Below, piece after piece: positions 8,333 to 15,034 of a DNA stretch of 16,591 nucleotides. The notes under the pieces are model-generated. The model ran no database searches, was not told the origin of the DNA, and saw only the letters and a list, made by a program, of their open reading frames with translations. The stretch's first letter is position 1. Every line of letters begins with the position of its first letter. The stretch spans positions 1-16,591 of the forward strand of contig DATFYM010000219.1 of the NCBI GenBank assembly GCA_035315065.1, in the 5' to 3' direction. A program made the translations under genes and the position numbers. The stretch comes from DATFYM01 sp035315065 (GTDB lineage Bacteria; Acidobacteriota; Terriglobia; UBA7540).

Positions 8333-9973
8333 TCATGCCTCCGCCCTGCCCTTCAAGATCTTTCCCCTCGCCGCCGGCGCCTTTCGCATGGACCTGACGC
8401 AGCCGACGGCGGGGTTGCTGGTGGGGCGTGGTGTGCAGTTCTCCGAGTCCATAGCGGCCAAGACTTCGTCGAGGGACGCGGTTGCGAACGTGGTGGCGCA
8501 GTCAGCCGTCCCATACGGGATAATGAGCTGACGACCGTGCAGCAAGCTGCCGCAGGAGTAAACGACGTTCGGGACGTATCCTTCCCTCTCGTTTTCATTT
8601 GGCTTAATCAGAGGCTCGCGCAGACGGCCTATAACTCTGGTTGGGTCGTCACGATCGAGCAGGAAAGCACCGATGCAGTACTTTCTCATCGGACCCACGC
8701 CATGGCTGAGCACGAGCCACCCGGCCTCAGTTTCGATCGGTGATCCGCAGTTGCCCACCTGAACGAACTCCCACGGGAAGGCTGGCTTTAGGACGGGTTG
8801 CGCGTCGTGCCAGAAATGCAGATGATCGGAGAACATCACGTAAATATTTTCGCCGTCCTGGCGGCTTAGCATCGCGTACCGGCCCTTGATCTTTCGCGGA
8901 AAGAGGGCCATACCCTTGTTCTCGACCGCTGGACCGCTCAGCGTGGTGAACTTGAAGTGAAGAAAATCCGGCGTCTCGAGGAACTCGGGCCGGATGGCCT
9001 TGCCGTTGTAAGCCGTGTAGGTGGCGTAGTAAGTCCGCGTGCCGTCTTCGTTGTGAAATGAAACAAAGCGGGCGTCCTCAATCCCATTGCTCTGCGAGGG
9101 TGTGGCGGGGAACAGCACGCGCTCGGACAAGCGCGAGTCCGGCGCGAACTGCACTTCGTAATTCGATCGGGCCAGCAGCAGGATTTTTCTAGCCAGCGCT
9201 TCGGTTTCCAGGTTAGGGACCCGGAGTTGGCTCACGGCCAGACCGATGCCCGAGCGCAGTTCGTCCAGCGTAAACGAGTCTCCCAAAGTTTTGAGGACTT
9301 GCTGGCTGAAGCCATCCGCCAGACCCAGATCACGCAGCTTCCGCTCGAAGAGTTGCTTACTGTTCGTGACATCGCGCGCCGGCGCGGGCTCCAGGCTGTA
9401 TCGGCTCGGCACGTCGATGGTAATATCGCCGCTGGCGTCCAGGCACCCGGTGCGAAAGGTGACCGAGGAAACATGTCCTTCACCCGTGGCCCGGAGGCTC
9501 AGGATGAAACGGAGTGACCCCGGCGCGGTGCCCGATTGATCGGGATGCGGCACGATCGATGGGTTGAATAGCGCAGCGGCCTCGATCGAATACTCATGAC
9601 TGAAATACGCGCCGAGCAAGAGCTCGCGTTCTTCCGAAAAGCTCTTCCCGGTGACCAAGCCGGGTCGCACGCCATCCGACCGCCGCCTGAAGAACTCGCC
9701 CCCCCTCAAATCCGTGAGCAGGTACGGTCGAACTTCTTCAAAGCGTCTGCGGAAGAACTCACAAATCTTCAGGTGGCGTTCTCCAAACTCGGCCAGCACC
9801 TGTTGCAACAGGGCGCGGACTTCGCCTTCAGGCAGAGCCGCGACCTCCGCGCAGATGGTGATGGCGCGCTGGTCGCTCATGAGGTGAAACGGCCGGAGCA
9901 GGACCCGCGTAGGGTCCGAGCGCAACGTGACGTGGGAGCGTTTGACGTTGATACGCGTGCCAGCGATCAGCAT
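8333..9973 (-). CDS. GH130-family glycosidase/phosphorylase-like protein
   Basis: GH130 enzymes cleave or phosphorolyse beta-mannosides. The catalytic five-bladed propeller here runs from about residue 280 to 515 of 546. Landmarks are GIEDARFV (297-304, the family's EDPR-like motif), NKGMALFPRKI (352-362), GNCGSPIETEAGWLVLSHG (407-425) and EGYVPNVVYSCG (464-475). A roughly 280-residue N-terminal region opens with TRVLLRPFH and contains EYSIEAAALFNPSIVPHPDQSG (128-148), as in a long-form subgroup I remember from genomes. The start is ATG 9973, with AAGG a few bases upstream. The gene follows the glycosyltransferase by 37 bp, so they are co-transcribed and probably act on the same sugar. Residues 71-112 look like a tandem duplication (EFFRRRFEEVRP and EFFRRRSDGVRP). 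Hydrolysis versus phosphorolysis cannot be told from this reading. Confidence 0.85.
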   Translation of the reverse strand: MLIAGTRINVKRSHVTLRSDPTRVLLRPFHLMSDQRAITICAEVAALPEGEVRALLQQVLAEFGERHLKICEFFRRRFEEVRPYLLTDLRGGEFFRRRSDGVRPGLVTGKSFSEERELLLGAYFSHEYSIEAAALFNPSIVPHPDQSGTAPGSLRFILSLRATGEGHVSSVTFRTGCLDASGDITIDVPSRYSLEPAPARDVTNSKQLFERKLRDLGLADGFSQQVLKTLGDSFTLDELRSGIGLAVSQLRVPNLETEALARKILLLARSNYEVQFAPDSRLSERVLFPATPSQSNGIEDARFVSFHNEDGTRTYYATYTAYNGKAIRPEFLETPDFLHFKFTTLSGPAVENKGMALFPRKIKGRYAMLSRQDGENIYVMFSDHLHFWHDAQPVLKPAFPWEFVQVGNCGSPIETEAGWLVLSHGVGPMRKYCIGAFLLDRDDPTRVIGRLREPLIKPNENEREGYVPNVVYSCGSLLHGRQLIIPYGTADCATTFATASLDEVLAAMDSENCTPRPTSNPAVGCVRSMRKAPAARGKILKGRAEA

Positions 9974-10010
9974 ACCGCCTTGCCCTTCTCCCCAACCTGG
10001 CCAGTGGTTC

Positions 10011-12308
10011 TCATCGGGCGATCTCCGCTGCGAAAGCCGGCTCGTTGAACACGGTGAGACTGTTGTTCATGAGCTGCATTTCCGCCAGCGAGAGCAGGAA
10101 GGCGAGCGTAGATTCTGCACCCTGGTTGCCGTTCACTCGGTCTACGTGTAATGCATCGCGGCACCCACCGGTGGCGGCGGAGCACACTTCCAGGCCGAGA
10201 TCGTTCCAGCCGAGGAACCAGTCGAAGGCGCGGTGGGCCTGTTCATACCACCAGAAGTCGGAGGTGGACCGGTAGGCTTCGAGGCAGGCTGACACCATCG
10301 CCTGGGCCTCGATCGGCTGCTGGTCGAAGTTGGCGCGCGGGCCGCCGCGCCGATAAAATCCGTTGCTGCCAATGGGCCGCAGATGCCCGTTCTCCGAGTG
10401 TTGTACTTCCACCAGCCACCGCAATGCCTGGAGCCCTCGCTCAAACACCACCGGCTGGCCACTGGCATGGCCGCTCAAAATCAGGGCGTGGGCGAGCTTG
10501 GCATTGTCGTAGGACAGTCCCTCTTCAAACCAGGGCCAGTCCGGCTGGGCGGCCCGGTCGAAGATATCCATCAACCGCACGGTAAGCGCTTCGCGGGTCT
10601 GGTTCACCAGGCGGTCGCCGCTCAGCCGCCGCAGGTATTCGTGGATGGCGATGAGGGCGAACGCCCAAGCCCGCGGCGAAGTGAACTCCGACACCACCGG
10701 CAGCGCCTGCGCGAAGAGTTGTCCCGCCATGATCTGAAAACTGCGATGCGTTGAACGCCCCACACCCATGCCCAAAGCCCAGAGCGCCCGAGCGTGACAG
10801 TCTTCCGACCCTTGTTCGTCGAGCCAGCGGCGATCGAAACTCAGGTGGTTGTGGAAGCGTTTGGTCTTGGGATCGAAGGCGTAATTCAAGAAAGCCGCGT
10901 AGGTGGAGCCCAGCGCTCGCACGCGATCCGGTTGTTCTTCCAACTCGTCGAGCAACACGGCCAGGATGAAGGCCCGCGCGTTGTCGTCCGTGCAGTAGCC
11001 TTCAGAGAAATTCGGGACGGTGAAGATCGCGTGCTGGAAAATGCCGGTCGAGTCGGTCATCCGCGAAAGGTGATCCAGTTTCAACTCCGGCAACTCCACC
11101 GGCCGCTGGTCGAGTGTTTTCGTGGCAAAGGATTTTCGAGACAACACCGCGCCCTGGAGCCGCGCCTGCTCGAAGGAGCCCATGTAGAGCCGGGCCGTGT
11201 TGCTCCAGATCATCTCGCGTCCCAGCTTGTAAGCATTCTTGCGCATCGCGTGGCGGCGGTTCGCGTCTCCCAGCAGACCGATCACCTCGCGCGCAATGGC
11301 TCCCGCATCGCCGAACGGCACCAGGACGCCACGGTCTTCCGCCAGCAGTTCGGCGGCATGCCAGTACGGCGTCGACACCACAGCTTTGCCCGCGCCAAAC
11401 GCGTAAGCCAGGGTGCCGGAGGTGATCTGCGCTTGGTTGAGATAGGGCGTAATGTAGAGGTCCGCCGCGCCGATGAACTCCTTCAGTTCTTCGAGCTCCA
11501 CAAAGCGGTTGTAGAAGATGACGCTCTTCTCCACTTTGTTCTTCTTGGCGAGAATTTCGAGGCTAAGTCGATAGCCTTCGCCCCGCTCTCGTAGTTCGTG
11601 AGGATGCGTGGCGCCCAGAACGATATAAACCACGTCGGGGAACCCCGCCAGAATGGCCGGCAGGGCGTTGAGCACATGCTCAATCCCCTTGTTCGGCGAG
11701 AGCAGCCCGAAGGTGAGCAACACCACCCTCCCTTCCACGCCAAACTGGTCTTTGTAATAGTTCGGATCGACAAACGGCATGTCGGGAATGCCATGGGGTA
11801 TGAGGTCAATCTTGGCGGGCGGTGCGTGGTAAATACCCTCCAACATCTGCTGTCCCCGCGCGGTCATCACCACCAACCGGGTTGAGCGGGCGATCAATTC
11901 CTGCATCACCCGCCGCTGCTCGACGTTCGGTTCGCGCAGCAGGGTGTGGAGCGTGGTGACGACGGGCATCTTCAGTTCGCGCAGCAGGGCCAGCAGGTGG
12001 CTGCCGGCGGGCCCGCCGTAAATCCCGAACTCGTGCTGCACCGAGACCATGTCCACGTTGCCGATGTTCAGGAAGTCTGCCGCCCGCTCGTATGACGTTA
12101 AGTCCTGCTCCTCGATCTCGAAGCGAACTACGTCCGGGTAGTCGTAGCCGCCCTCGACATCATTGACGGGAACGGCGAAACACTGGCTCTGAGGGTGCTC
12201 TGCGGCCACGGCCGAAAGCAGGTCGGACGTGAAGGTGGCAATACCGCACTTGCGCGGCAAGTAGTCGCCCAGAAAGGCAATCTTGCGAATTTTGGACTCC
12301 GTTTCCAT
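10011..12308 (-). CDS. Two-domain GT4-like glycosyltransferase with C-terminal helical domain
   Basis: This is a cytoplasmic protein of 765 residues. The first half is a GT-B glycosyltransferase: IAFLGDYLPRKCGIATFTSDLL (about 10-31) is the N-terminal Rossmann start with the acceptor loop, QHEFGIYGG is near 91-99, and LTFGLLSPNKGIEHVLNALP (about 198-217) opens the donor-binding half. Where classical GT4 enzymes have E-x7-E, this has Q-x7-Y (ITSGTLAYAFGAGKAVVSTP). The second half (about 405-765) is helical and Trp-rich, with EGYCTDDNARAF and DWPWFEEGLSYDNAKLAHAL, resembling an alpha/alpha toroid of sugar-active enzymes. ATG 12308 is preceded directly by an in-frame GTG (12311); neither has a clear Shine-Dalgarno. 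It is the first gene of a two-gene operon with the GH130 protein. Mannosyl transfer is a plausible guess given the partner. Confidence 0.85.
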   Translation of the reverse strand: METESKIRKIAFLGDYLPRKCGIATFTSDLLSAVAAEHPQSQCFAVPVNDVEGGYDYPDVVRFEIEEQDLTSYERAADFLNIGNVDMVSVQHEFGIYGGPAGSHLLALLRELKMPVVTTLHTLLREPNVEQRRVMQELIARSTRLVVMTARGQQMLEGIYHAPPAKIDLIPHGIPDMPFVDPNYYKDQFGVEGRVVLLTFGLLSPNKGIEHVLNALPAILAGFPDVVYIVLGATHPHELRERGEGYRLSLEILAKKNKVEKSVIFYNRFVELEELKEFIGAADLYITPYLNQAQITSGTLAYAFGAGKAVVSTPYWHAAELLAEDRGVLVPFGDAGAIAREVIGLLGDANRRHAMRKNAYKLGREMIWSNTARLYMGSFEQARLQGAVLSRKSFATKTLDQRPVELPELKLDHLSRMTDSTGIFQHAIFTVPNFSEGYCTDDNARAFILAVLLDELEEQPDRVRALGSTYAAFLNYAFDPKTKRFHNHLSFDRRWLDEQGSEDCHARALWALGMGVGRSTHRSFQIMAGQLFAQALPVVSEFTSPRAWAFALIAIHEYLRRLSGDRLVNQTREALTVRLMDIFDRAAQPDWPWFEEGLSYDNAKLAHALILSGHASGQPVVFERGLQALRWLVEVQHSENGHLRPIGSNGFYRRGGPRANFDQQPIEAQAMVSACLEAYRSTSDFWWYEQAHRAFDWFLGWNDLGLEVCSAATGGCRDALHVDRVNGNQGAESTLAFLLSLAEMQLMNNSLTVFNEPAFAAEIAR

Positions 12309-12311
12309 CAC

Positions 12312-12456
12312 TGTTTCGGGGCGAGGGCAGGACAGACGCTTACAAACTGCCTCCCCTTTGACGTTACGTGATCAGGATCCTGGTTGTCTGTTCACAATTG
12401 CTCACTCCAAACCACAACCCCTGATGCCTGCTTTTGGCCTAAATCGTTCGACGAAA
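12312..12456. other. Upstream region of the glycosyltransferase operon
   Basis: This stretch should hold the promoter of the leftward operon. I found no convincing -35/-10 pair. A perfect 10-bp palindrome CAGGATCCTG (12373-12382) and a small TTGT-N6-ACAA inverted repeat (about 12384-12397) lie about 65-90 bases upstream of the ATG and could be binding sites, or chance. Confidence 0.25.
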
Positions 12457-12539
12457 AAGCCTCGTTTTCTGCCATTATCTGCACTTTTTTGGCAGAAAAT
12501 GGCGGAATTTGGCCGCGATTCTGCACGAAAATGAGGCTT
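12457..12539. repeat. 83-bp element with imperfect terminal inverted repeats, copy 1
   Basis: AAGCCTCGTTTTC (12457-12469) and GAAAATGAGGCTT (12527-12539) pair at 12 of 13 positions and bound the element. Inside, TTTTCTGCCA (12465-12474) and TGGCAGAAAA (12490-12499) form a perfect 10-bp stem, so two alternative foldings compete. Positions 12480-12512 match 13242-13274 at 26 of 33 bases (hand alignment). Read on the + strand, both copies spell CTFL-x-x-NG-x-x-W. I do not recognise the element; it may be a miniature mobile element or a structured RNA. Confidence 0.5.
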
Positions 12540-12589
12540 CACAACGGGCTCGTTTTCAAAGAGGCTCTTAGGGCTCAGCGGAAACCCAG

Positions 12590-12975
12590 TTAGTAAGCCC
12601 TTTAGATTGAGCAAGCCTTCATTCGTTCTCCTCAGTAGATCTACCAACAACCCTTGCGGAATCAATAGATCGGCCTCACCACGTTTCAACGGCCGGCAAA
12701 ACCCGAAAAGGTCGCGCCACCTCTCGATGGAAGAGGGGTTAGCAAGTCCTTTAAATTGAGCAAGTCTTCGGCTGCTCGCATCGGAAAATGCGCTATTAAA
12801 ACTCGTCGAATCAATAGATTGCCCTCACCACGTTTCGTTTGGCCGACGGAGCCTGCAACGGTGGTCGGACGCTCGGCGGGAACGTGCTTAGTAAGTCCTT
12901 TGAATTCAGCATGCCGTGGCTTCTTCGACTGAGCCAATTGGCGAACAACCATCGCCGAATCAATAGATTGCCGTG
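12590..12975 (-). repeat. Three-unit array with exact 149-bp period
   Basis: Each unit has two conserved blocks. Block A starts at 12590, 12739 and 12888 (TTAGYAAGYCCTTT... followed by an AGCA core). Block B has its AATCAATAGAT core at 12660, 12809 and 12958. The spacing is exactly 149 bp between units and 70 bp from A to B in every unit, while the sequence between blocks has diverged. Read on the - strand, each unit gives NLLIRR (or DLLIPQ), ten variable but similar-character residues with Arg pairs, then LLNLKDLLT (variants LLNLKGLLT, MLNSKDLLS). The 149-bp period shifts the frame between units, so they cannot form one protein. Unit 3 loses the left part of block B (GAAACGTGGTGAGG on the - strand) at a junction with the neighbouring repeat. 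Confidence 0.8.
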
Positions 12976-12987
12976 AAGAATTAACCG

Positions 12988-13077
12988 CAGAGGCACAGAG
13001 ACTCAGAGAAGAGAACGAGGATGGCATGAAGATGCCCTTAGTTTTCCCAACGTCGGCCATTCTTCTCTGTGCCTCTG
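12988..13077. repeat. Inverted pair of CAGAGGCACAGAGA motifs
   Basis: CAGAGGCACAGAGA (12988-13001) and its exact complement TCTCTGTGCCTCTG (13064-13077) flank 62 bp. The motif continues as a purine-rich run of CAGAG words on the left and of complementary words on the right. Similar AACCGCAGAGGCACAGAG strings recur between genes in many environmental bacteria, as far as I remember. It could fold as a long hairpin. Confidence 0.6.
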
Positions 13078-13081
13078 TGTC

Positions 13082-13600
13082 TCAGCGTTGCAAGCTCCAT
13101 TGCAGGTGCTCACCACTCCTTTGGAGGAAGCGAGCGCCAATTACAGATTGACACGAGCCGCTCGGCTTGACACGTTCTAATAAAATCGATCCCGAAAACC
13201 CCCGCTTAGGGGCCCTTAAGTCCGCCTTCGAGCCCCTTCGATGCACGTTCTTGGTAAAAAATGGTGAAAATTGGTATGATTTTGTAGCCCAAAAACGTCC
13301 GACAACGGACACTTTTTCCGATAACTCCTTTGTTTCCCACACCGTCTTTCCGTTATCCACAGCCATAAAAGGTAATTAAATTCCCCGTTAATTTTCTCCG
13401 TTGTACCATATCGGTAATCATGCGACCCTCGGTCCACCCCCCTATTGGGACGGGGTTGTGTTACGGTCACTCGATGATGTGTCGTAGCACGCAGGAAATA
13501 ATCCCGGTCATGGGCCGCAAGGCATAGGTCGATCATACGGACTTAGCCTAGCACGAGGTTACACAAGAGTCAACTCATTTTTTATCCACTGAACCTCCCA
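13082..13600. other. Gene-free stretch with a diverged repeat copy
   Basis: No convincing gene is seen. The second, diverged copy of the CTFL element lies at 13242-13274 without clear terminal inverted repeats. TTGACACG occurs twice (13148-13155 and 13167-13174) around the palindrome AGCCGCTCGGCT. A small hairpin GTCCG-ACAA-CGGAC (13297-13310) is followed by TTTTT (13313-13317) and could be a weak terminator. The remainder, to the transposase stump, shows nothing I can name. Confidence 0.4.
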
Positions 13601-13617
13601 GCCGATCCCTAGGTGCT

Positions 13618-13818
13618 GATTCGAACCGGTGGCAGCGGCTCTTCGCCTGGCAGACAGGCTATGCCGCCTTCAGCGTCAGCCAGTCGAACCTGCCAGCAGT
13701 GCGGAACTACATCGCCCGCCAGGAAGAGCACCATCGCAAGGTGACTTACCAGGAAGAGGTGCTAGCGCTGCTCAGAAAGCACGGCATCGAATATGACCCA
13801 CGCTACGAGTTCGACTGA
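13618..13818 (+). pseudogene. C-terminal stump of a REP-associated (IS200-like, Y1) transposase
   Basis: The frame reads FAWQTGYAAFSVSQSNL, then VRNYIARQEEHHRKVTYQEE, then LLRKHGIEYDPRYEFD and a TGA at 13816-13818. This is the well-known C-terminal end of Y1-type REP-associated tyrosine transposases (RAYTs), which normally end in QEEHH-R-K and a YD-RY tail. Only about 65 codons remain; the catalytic HUH motif and Tyr region are absent and no start codon leads into it. The family mobilises or maintains REP hairpins, and such hairpins follow within 20 bases downstream, so the stump is probably the relic of the enzyme that seeded them. The assignment is firm; its activity is lost. Confidence 0.8.
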
Positions 13819-13838
13819 GGCGCTGCCGGTTCTCATGT

Positions 13839-13854
13839 AGCCCCTACCGGGGCT
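13839..13854. repeat. REP-like hairpin
   Basis: AGCCCC-TACC-GGGGCT forms a 6-bp stem, 20 bases after the transposase stump stop. It belongs to the same GCCCC...GGGGC class as hairpins at 14133-14146 and 14203-14216. Confidence 0.6.
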
Positions 13855-13887
13855 TGGGAGGGTGCAAATGCTGTGTGTGTTCCGTCA

Positions 13888-13907
13888 CCCACGGCTGTCG
13901 CCGTGGG
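13888..13907. repeat. REP-like hairpin with 8-bp stem
   Basis: CCCACGGC-TGTC-GCCGTGGG is a perfect 8-bp stem with a 4-base loop, followed after a few bases by TTTT (13913-13916). It could also act as a transcription terminator, but no intact gene precedes it. Confidence 0.65.
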
Positions 13908-14016
13908 CTAAGTTTTCCGTTTCAGAAGTACGCTAACAATCCTGATCAGAGGGCAGCGGCGCTGTGCCAGTTCGTGGTGACCGAAATCTCTGTCAACAAA
14001 ACAGGTGCGTTCTTCA

Positions 14017-14216
14017 GGCCCGGAGGGCCGATAGAGTTTAGCCCAGGGCGCAAGCCCTGGGAACCAGTCCCATCGCCGAGAGCCCTCTCGCCCCGGAGGG
14101 GCGTAAGACGTGGCTTGGCCGGTGCTTCTATCGCCCCTTCCGGGGCTCGCAGGCCACGCCCCACGCCCAACCCAGGGCTTGCGCCCTGGGCTACATTCTT
14201 CCGCCCCTGACGGGGC
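14017..14216. repeat. Cluster of six REP-like hairpins with an inverted central pair
   Basis: In order: GGCCC-GGA-GGGCC (14017-14029); CCCAGGGC-GCAA-GCCCTGGG (14042-14061); CGCCCC-GGA-GGGGCG (14089-14103); GCCCC-TTCC-GGGGC (14133-14146); CCCAGGGC-TTGC-GCCCTGGG (14171-14190); GCCCC-TGAC-GGGGC (14203-14216). The second and fifth are exact reverse complements over 20 bases and share TAGCC next to the stem, so the block is organised like a bacterial interspersed mosaic element, with two hairpin types in opposite orientation. The GCAA loop is a GNRA tetraloop in one orientation. Together with the transposase stump, this is a REP/RAYT locus. Confidence 0.85.
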
Positions 14217-14220
14217 TAAA

Positions 14221-14768
14221 ACGCCTTAACCAAACTACAGGCTGTTGCTCCCGCTGACGCTGTTTCGGTCGCTGGAGCCGTGAACCTGTGGGAAACCTCC
14301 TCCAACCGGCGTACCGCTTCCGGAGGAACGAACTCCGCGAGGCCCACCGCCTCGTTGGGTTGCTCACCCTCACCTCACCCTGGTAGTGACTCACCCACGC
14401 CCTGCTGGACGATCTGACCGGGGCCAATGAGTCACGACCCTCACCCTGTGCCCCTTGCGTTTCCTTCAGTTTGCGAGCTAAACTGATGAAAGCCAGTGGG
14501 TTTTGTACGTTTGATCCCTTTCGTATCAGAACGCGCTTGCCGGTACGGCGTCAAGCTCGATCTGACCGGCGTCCGGTGAGTCATGTGACGCGGCGGAGGT
14601 TCGGCTTACCCCGGGAGGGGCGATGATGAAAGCGAGAGGCTCATGTGTGGCGCTTCGCTGGTCCCAATGCCCCGCCGCCGAAAGCAGCGCCGGCAGGGTC
14701 AGCGGCGCATGAGTGCTGCGCGGCACCCGCATGGGTAGTGAGTCAAGTTGATGTAGAGACGGCTTTAC
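14221..14768. other. Gene-free stretch with an imperfect direct duplication
   Basis: No convincing gene. CGATCTGACCGG followed by TGAGTCA and GATGAAAGC-AG occurs twice in the same order: 14410-14421, 14428-14434 and 14485-14496, then 14558-14569, 14577-14583 and 14625-14636. The heptamer TGAGTCA or its complement also occurs at 14387 and 14739, both within GTAGTGA. A further CCCC-GGGA-GGGG hairpin is at 14609-14620. It looks like decayed repeat material continuing the REP zone. Confidence 0.45.
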
Positions 14769-14832
14769 GCCGCCATTGGCGAGGTAAACTCGCCGCTACA
14801 GCCGCCATTTGGCGAGGCAACTCGCCGCTGCT
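14769..14832. repeat. Two tandem 32-bp hairpin repeats
   Basis: 14769-14800 and 14801-14832 are adjacent copies of a sequence starting GCCGCCATT and containing GGCGAG-N-CTCGCC, which folds as a 6-bp stem. They differ by a compensated single-base indel in the spacer regions and a few changes at the end. The preceding GTAGAGACGGCTTTAC and the end CGCCGCTACA are typical of dispersed intergenic repeats in environmental genomes (from memory). Confidence 0.7.
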
Positions 14833-14840
14833 ACTCCCGC

Positions 14841-14986
14841 AAGGGCCGGAAGCCGATCATCTTCGATAACCTTGACGCCGGCATGACGGTTGGCGAAGTG
14901 ATGCAGCAGTTCTACGTAACCCTCGAACAGGTTCATGCGGCTGGAATTCGTGGCCCGCAGCCGCGACAAAGCGCCTGTGTTGGCCT
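14841..14986 (+). pseudogene. DUF433-type antitoxin remnant with frameshift
   Basis: The frame reads RKPIIFDNLDAGMTVGEVM, then QQFYVTLEQVHA. This matches the C-terminal half of DUF433 proteins, small helix-turn-helix-like antitoxins (pattern D-GM-V-EV...V--EQV-A-LEF-ARS). After EQVHA the expected continuation LEFVARSRDKAPVLA is found one frame over, starting near 14938. The gene therefore carries a frameshift (two bases lost, or one gained) at about 14936. The N-terminal half is missing, replaced by the 32-bp repeats. It stands directly before a DUF5615-like start, the usual order of this toxin-antitoxin pair. The family call is based on pattern memory and a short stretch. Confidence 0.55.
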
Positions 14987-15034
14987 GTGGGAATCCTGGT
15001 TATCTTCGACCACGGCACTCCCACGGCAGCCTGC
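14987..15034 (+). pseudogene. DUF5615-type PIN-like toxin, first 16 codons only
   Basis: From GTG 14987 the frame reads GILVIFDHGTPTAACL. DUF5615 proteins (PIN-like, partners of DUF433) typically begin M-ILFDHGTP with the acidic residue of the nuclease site in FD. After about 16 codons the similarity ends, almost exactly where the opposing cyclase gene ends (15035). The toxin is thus cut off at a recombination boundary and cannot be functional. Confidence 0.5.

Noticed and set aside
12590..12975. Possible CRISPR array from regularly spaced repeats
   Set aside because: Two different blocks alternate, there are only three units, the repeats vary between units, and the spacing is 149 bp, too long for repeat-spacer units. 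No cas genes are present.
13148..13186. Promoter from TTGACA (13148 or 13167) and TAAAAT (13181)
   Set aside because: The spacers would be 27 or 8 bp, far from 17, and no gene follows.
13854..14210. 118-codon open frame across the hairpin cluster
   Set aside because: It is made of translated REP hairpins (Pro/Gly/Arg-rich) and has no support as a gene.
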